The translations under genes and the position numbers were made by a program. 64,000 bases of DNA. It comes from DASQFQ01 sp038238015 (GTDB lineage: Bacteria; Actinomycetota; Thermoleophilia; Solirubrobacterales; Solirubrobacteraceae). Of this stretch, positions 60,784 through 64,000 are shown one piece after another; the stretch's first letter is position 1; every line of letters starts with the position of its first letter. The stretch is from positions 23,103 through 87,102 of the forward strand of contig JBBRYA010000007.1 of NCBI GenBank assembly GCA_038238015.1, read 5' to 3'. The notes under the pieces were generated by a model. That model did not search any database. It was not told where the DNA came from and saw only the letters and a list, made by a program, of their open reading frames with translations.

Positions 60784-63700
60784 TCAGGCTTCCCGCAGCA
60801 GCTCGGTCGGGCGGAGCCTGCGCAGCAGGTCGGTGGCTGCGAAGGCCGAGGCGAGCGTCGCCGCCAGGACCAGTGCGACCAGCGTCGCCGTGCCGATGAT
60901 CGACAGCGACACGCCGGGGGCCAGGATGAACAGCGGCCGCAGGACGTGCACGAGCAGGAAGCCCATGCCGGTCCCGATCGCCACGCCGGCGAGCATGCCG
61001 CAGCCGGTGACCACAGCCGTCTCCCCGAGCACGAGGGCGCGCAGCTCGCGGGTCTGCATGCCCTGCGCGCGCATCGTCACGTACTCGCGCCGGCGCTGGA
61101 GCATCAGGCCGAAGACGAAGATGCCGATGCCGGCGGCCGCGATGAGCAGGGTGAAAAACCGGTCGAGGTCGAGCAGCCCGCGGACGTTCACGGCCGTGAG
61201 GCTCGACTGGTCCTTGTCGAGGCTGGTGCGGGTCGTGTCGATGTTGAGCGGGCTACGCCGCCCAGGGCCGGTGCGCATCGCGGCGACCGCGCGGTCCACG
61301 CCTGGGGCGCTCGGATCGGCGGAGCGGGCGAGGAAGAAGTCCACGCCGGGCAGGCGGGTCGCCGCCTCGTAGGTGCGCAGGTCGGCCACCACGTTGACCC
61401 CCTCGGGGAATCCGGCGAAGCGCGTGAAGAAGCCCGCGGCGCGTACGGTCACGAGTCGCTGCTGCTTGGTGCCCCGCGCCAGCAGGACGCGCACCTTGTC
61501 ACCCTGGGCGATCTTGAGGTCGTCAGCTGTCTTGGCGTCGATCAGCACCGCGCGCGGATCGCGCCGGAGCGCCGCGAGCGCCGCCGACGCCGACTGCCCC
61601 ACGAAGAAGCGATCCGAGAGCGCCGCGACGGCGCCGAAGCTGCTGGGGTCGATCGCGGCGAGGCTCTCGCGGTCCTCGCCGAAGGTGCTCGTCAGCACGG
61701 CGTTCTGAGGCTTGAACACGACCGGCGTCGCCGCCGCGACACCCGGGACCTCGAGCTTCCGCGCGAAGCCCGGCGGCTGCGGCCGCGTGCTGAGGATGCT
61801 GGGCGTAACGCGGACGTCCGAGCCGACGCTGAAGCGCGCGTCGGCGGCCTTGGCCGCGTCGTAGGTGGTCGCGAAGATCGCCAGGCTGGTACCCAGCGAG
61901 ACGACGAGGCCGACAGCGACCATCCCGCCGGCCAGCGACCACGAGCGGCGGCGCAGGCTGCGGGCGAGGCTGCCCCACACCGGGGAGCCGAAGCGCGGGG
62001 AGGCGGGCACAGGGGCACGCCTGGCCAGCGCGTCGAAGCCGCGGAGCGCCAGCAGCATGCCGGCCACCCAGACGCCGATCGGCGCGAGCAGCAGGTGCGA
62101 GGGCAGCGACACGGCGCGTCCTTCGTAGACCGAGCCGGGGGGAGCGTCGAAGGCCCCGGTGCGCAGGGCGACCACCTCGCCGGCGACGGTCGCCGCGAGC
62201 AGCACGAAGTCGAGCCGCAGGCGCCGCCACGCCGGGGCGGCTCCCAGTGCCATCTCACCGCGCTGCTCGTGGATCTCGCGGCGCAGCGAGCGCCGGCCGG
62301 GCAGGTAGAGGGCGAGGCCCGTGGTGAGCGTCCCGATCCCGACGCTGATGAGGGCGGAGACAAGCAGTGAACCGGCGGACGCCTCGAACAGCGGTCCCGC
62401 GCCGAGGATCACGAGCACCGACAGCAGCCCGAGACCGGTTCCGATCAGCGATCCCGCGCCCGCCAGCGCAAGCGTGCGGTAGACGAGCATCCGCAACAGG
62501 TGGCGCTGGTCGGCGCCGCGGATACGCAGGATCGCCTGCTCGCGGCGCTGAGCGCTCGCGAGGATGCCGCCGGCGAAGGCCGCGAGGAACCCTGCGAGCA
62601 GGGCGCCCGGCAGGCCCAGGAAGAGGAACATCCGCTTGGCCACCGCTGCGTCGTCGCGGGCGACCTGCAGGCTGTTGGAGATGTTGTCGATCAGGTAGTC
62701 CTGGCTCGCCGCGACGCTCCGGACCGATCGGGCGATGGCCTTCGTCTGGCCCAGCGCCGTGCCGGGGTCGGATTGCAGGCGCGAGCGGCGCGCCTGCACG
62801 TCGACCTCCAGGAGCGGGAGGCTCTTGAGCGCGTGGCCCTGCGTTGCGGTCGCGGCCCGGAACGCGGGCATGACCACGCGGCGGAAGGTGGCGAGGTCCA
62901 CGACGATCGAGTTCGGCAGGTACAGAAACGCCTCGAGGTCGGTCGACTTGCGGCTGTAGAAGAGCGGCTTGGCGCGCGAGAGGTCGGTGATCGCGCTGAC
63001 CTGCAGCGGGACCGGCGCGGGGCGCCCGGGAAGTCGCAGCGAGACGTTCGCGCCCGCTCGCCCTGAGAGCGCGCGCGAGGCCTCTGCGCTCAGCCCGGCG
63101 CCTCCGTGCCGAAGCCGCCCCGCGACGATGCGGATCGAGGGGTAGTGCTGCGCGTAGGCGGGGTCGAAGCCGAACACGCGGACGGTGTCGTGCACGCTCG
63201 CGGAGCCCGAGCTGAGCGAGCCCGCCGGAAGGTCGACGAAGGCCAGGCCGTCGGCGGCGGCCACGCCGGGGATCCGGTGCACCCGCGCGGCCAGCTGCTC
63301 GACCCCGACCTGCTGAGCGGCGTTCGCGGCCTTCGGTATGACGTCCTCGCGGCTGGAGATCCTGCCCGGCAGGGCCAGCCGCCGAGCGTCGCCGACCGCG
63401 CGTGCGGCCCGGGCGAGGTAGGTGAGCCTCGCACTCTTGCCTGCCGGGATCGTGCCGATGTTCAGCCCGGTGCGGGCGAGGCCCTGGGCGAGCGGGATCC
63501 GGCCGCCCTGGTCACGGAGCGGCTTGCCGTCGAGCGTCGCGCTGCCCGCGACGTAGGTCAGCGGGGCGGGCGGCTCGTCGTTGACCACGACCTCGTTGGC
63601 GGGAGCGGCTCCCCGGTTGGCGACGACGAGCGTGAACGTGGCGCGACCGCCGGCTTTGAGCGGGCCACTCGCGGACTGCTTCTCGCTGAGCTGGAGGCCG

Positions 63701-63906
63701 CCGCCGAGGGGGGCGCTGAGCACTCGCTGCATGTCGATCGCCAGTGGCGCGATCGCGCGCTGGGTCATCGAGGCGCCCGAGCCGTCGATGAAGAACAGCA
63801 CGCCGGAGAACAGGCCGATCCCGAGCGTCACGCCCACCAGTGCCGCAAGCGTGCGCCGCGGGTTGCGGATCAGGTCGCGCCAGACGTAGCTATTTGCCCC
63901 GGACAA
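60784..63906 (-). CDS. FtsX-like ABC permease with inserted DUF11 domain
   Basis: A 1040-residue ABC-3/MacB-type permease with two FtsX modules. An N-terminal helix (LAALVGVTLGIGLFSGVLFF) is followed by a large outer region. Three-helix blocks lie near residues 450-560 (GLPGALLAGFLAAFAGGILAS) and at the C-terminus (GIGIFVFGLMLQRRREYVTMRAQG). Unusually, residues about 78-150 form a DUF11/CARDB-type beta domain (GGRATFTLVVANRGAAPANEVVV, PLTYVAGSATLDG). The start is a TTG with no clear ribosome site, so the N-terminus is uncertain. No ATPase partner is visible, and it may lie past the right edge. Likely role: exporting or extracting lipoprotein or lipid. Confidence 0.82.
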   Translation of the reverse strand: MSGANSYVWRDLIRNPRRTLAALVGVTLGIGLFSGVLFFIDGSGASMTQRAIAPLAIDMQRVLSAPLGGGLQLSEKQSASGPLKAGGRATFTLVVANRGAAPANEVVVNDEPPAPLTYVAGSATLDGKPLRDQGGRIPLAQGLARTGLNIGTIPAGKSARLTYLARAARAVGDARRLALPGRISSREDVIPKAANAAQQVGVEQLAARVHRIPGVAAADGLAFVDLPAGSLSSGSASVHDTVRVFGFDPAYAQHYPSIRIVAGRLRHGGAGLSAEASRALSGRAGANVSLRLPGRPAPVPLQVSAITDLSRAKPLFYSRKSTDLEAFLYLPNSIVVDLATFRRVVMPAFRAATATQGHALKSLPLLEVDVQARRSRLQSDPGTALGQTKAIARSVRSVAASQDYLIDNISNSLQVARDDAAVAKRMFLFLGLPGALLAGFLAAFAGGILASAQRREQAILRIRGADQRHLLRMLVYRTLALAGAGSLIGTGLGLLSVLVILGAGPLFEASAGSLLVSALISVGIGTLTTGLALYLPGRRSLRREIHEQRGEMALGAAPAWRRLRLDFVLLAATVAGEVVALRTGAFDAPPGSVYEGRAVSLPSHLLLAPIGVWVAGMLLALRGFDALARRAPVPASPRFGSPVWGSLARSLRRRSWSLAGGMVAVGLVVSLGTSLAIFATTYDAAKAADARFSVGSDVRVTPSILSTRPQPPGFARKLEVPGVAAATPVVFKPQNAVLTSTFGEDRESLAAIDPSSFGAVAALSDRFFVGQSASAALAALRRDPRAVLIDAKTADDLKIAQGDKVRVLLARGTKQQRLVTVRAAGFFTRFAGFPEGVNVVADLRTYEAATRLPGVDFFLARSADPSAPGVDRAVAAMRTGPGRRSPLNIDTTRTSLDKDQSSLTAVNVRGLLDLDRFFTLLIAAAGIGIFVFGLMLQRRREYVTMRAQGMQTRELRALVLGETAVVTGCGMLAGVAIGTGMGFLLVHVLRPLFILAPGVSLSIIGTATLVALVLAATLASAFAATDLLRRLRPTELLREA

Positions 63907-63931
63907 ACTCGGGGTGAGGAGCGGGCGAAAT

Positions 63932-63961
63932 GAAACGGCCGCGCGGGTGCGCGGCCGTTTC
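63932..63961. terminator. Strong hairpin, probable terminator
   Basis: A perfect 13-bp stem (GAAACGGCCGCGC against GCGCGGCCGTTTC) with a four-base GGGT loop. The outer A/T pairs give a short T run on either strand. It lies 26 bases upstream of the TTG of the FtsX-like permease gene. It may terminate a gene beyond the right edge, or attenuate entry into the permease gene. Confidence 0.6.
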
Positions 63962-64000
63962 TGCGAGTTGGCGCTCGGGGTGAGCGGCGGCCCGGGAGGA

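Noticed and set aside
1..64000. CRISPR arrays, tRNA/rRNA genes, insertion sequences, prophage
   Set aside because: No spaced direct repeats, tRNA-like cloverleaf with CCA end, transposase or phage structural gene was recognised. The fibre-like protein at 13226 has no phage neighbours.

Overview
This is a 64 kb chromosomal stretch of a high-GC bacterium. GTG and TTG starts and 4-base ATGA/GTGA gene overlaps are common. No rRNA, tRNA, CRISPR array, insertion sequence or phage gene was found. An actinobacterium is likely, and the gene mix (KaiB/KaiC, a rifamycin phosphotransferase preceded by a rifamycin-associated element, MmpL, DrrB-like permease) would suit the Thermoleophilia/Solirubrobacterales. 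That placement is inference, because no taxonomic marker gene lies in the window.

Bases 400-20852 hold an exopolysaccharide locus. It contains a Wzz/BY-kinase, two Wzy-like polymerase/ligases, a Wzx-like flippase, a UDP-GlcNAc 2-epimerase, an asparagine synthase, a two-domain oxidoreductase, a GT4 glycosyltransferase, an initiating sugar-phosphate transferase, a Gfo/Idh dehydrogenase, a toroid protein, a DUF354 protein and a DegT aminotransferase. A Tat-exported protein with tail-fibre-like repeats sits between its two main operons. The 4.2-14.6 kb part looks lower in GC than its surroundings and may have been acquired.

Bases 20978-43770 are a mosaic of small operons. They include RNase D with a solute-binding/VWA protein; a DHA2 exporter with its TetR repressor and duplicated operator; a tandem pair of small paralogues behind a strong promoter-operator; an FAD oxidoreductase-DUF1365-cyclopropane synthase operon; a frameshifted rarD; a YceI-FMN reductase-TetR operon behind a 22-bp palindrome; and large exported proteins.

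Bases 43874-53021 carry the most striking locus. Seven co-directional genes encode KaiB, KaiC, a PAS-GAF-GGDEF-EAL protein, an 1165-residue fusion of an amino-acid permease to HAMP-GAF-GGDEF-EAL, a sulfite-oxidase-like molybdoprotein, a flavin reductase and a zinc-ribbon protein. The KaiC phosphosites and all cyclic-di-GMP catalytic motifs appear intact. The arrangement suggests, but does not prove, that a Kai-type timer or stress module and a transporter-sensor both feed into cyclic-di-GMP turnover.

Bases 53079-63906 hold a TetR/MmpL divergent pair with a probable leaderless transcript, a deletion scar joining a sulfatase start to the end of a DrrA-like ATPase beside an orphan DrrB-like permease, a frameshifted rifamycin phosphotransferase gene, and an FtsX-like permease with an inserted DUF11 domain.

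Three genes show reading-frame damage: rarD and rph each by one missing base, and possibly the start of the 1091-residue secreted protein. Sequencing error must be excluded before these are called pseudogenes.
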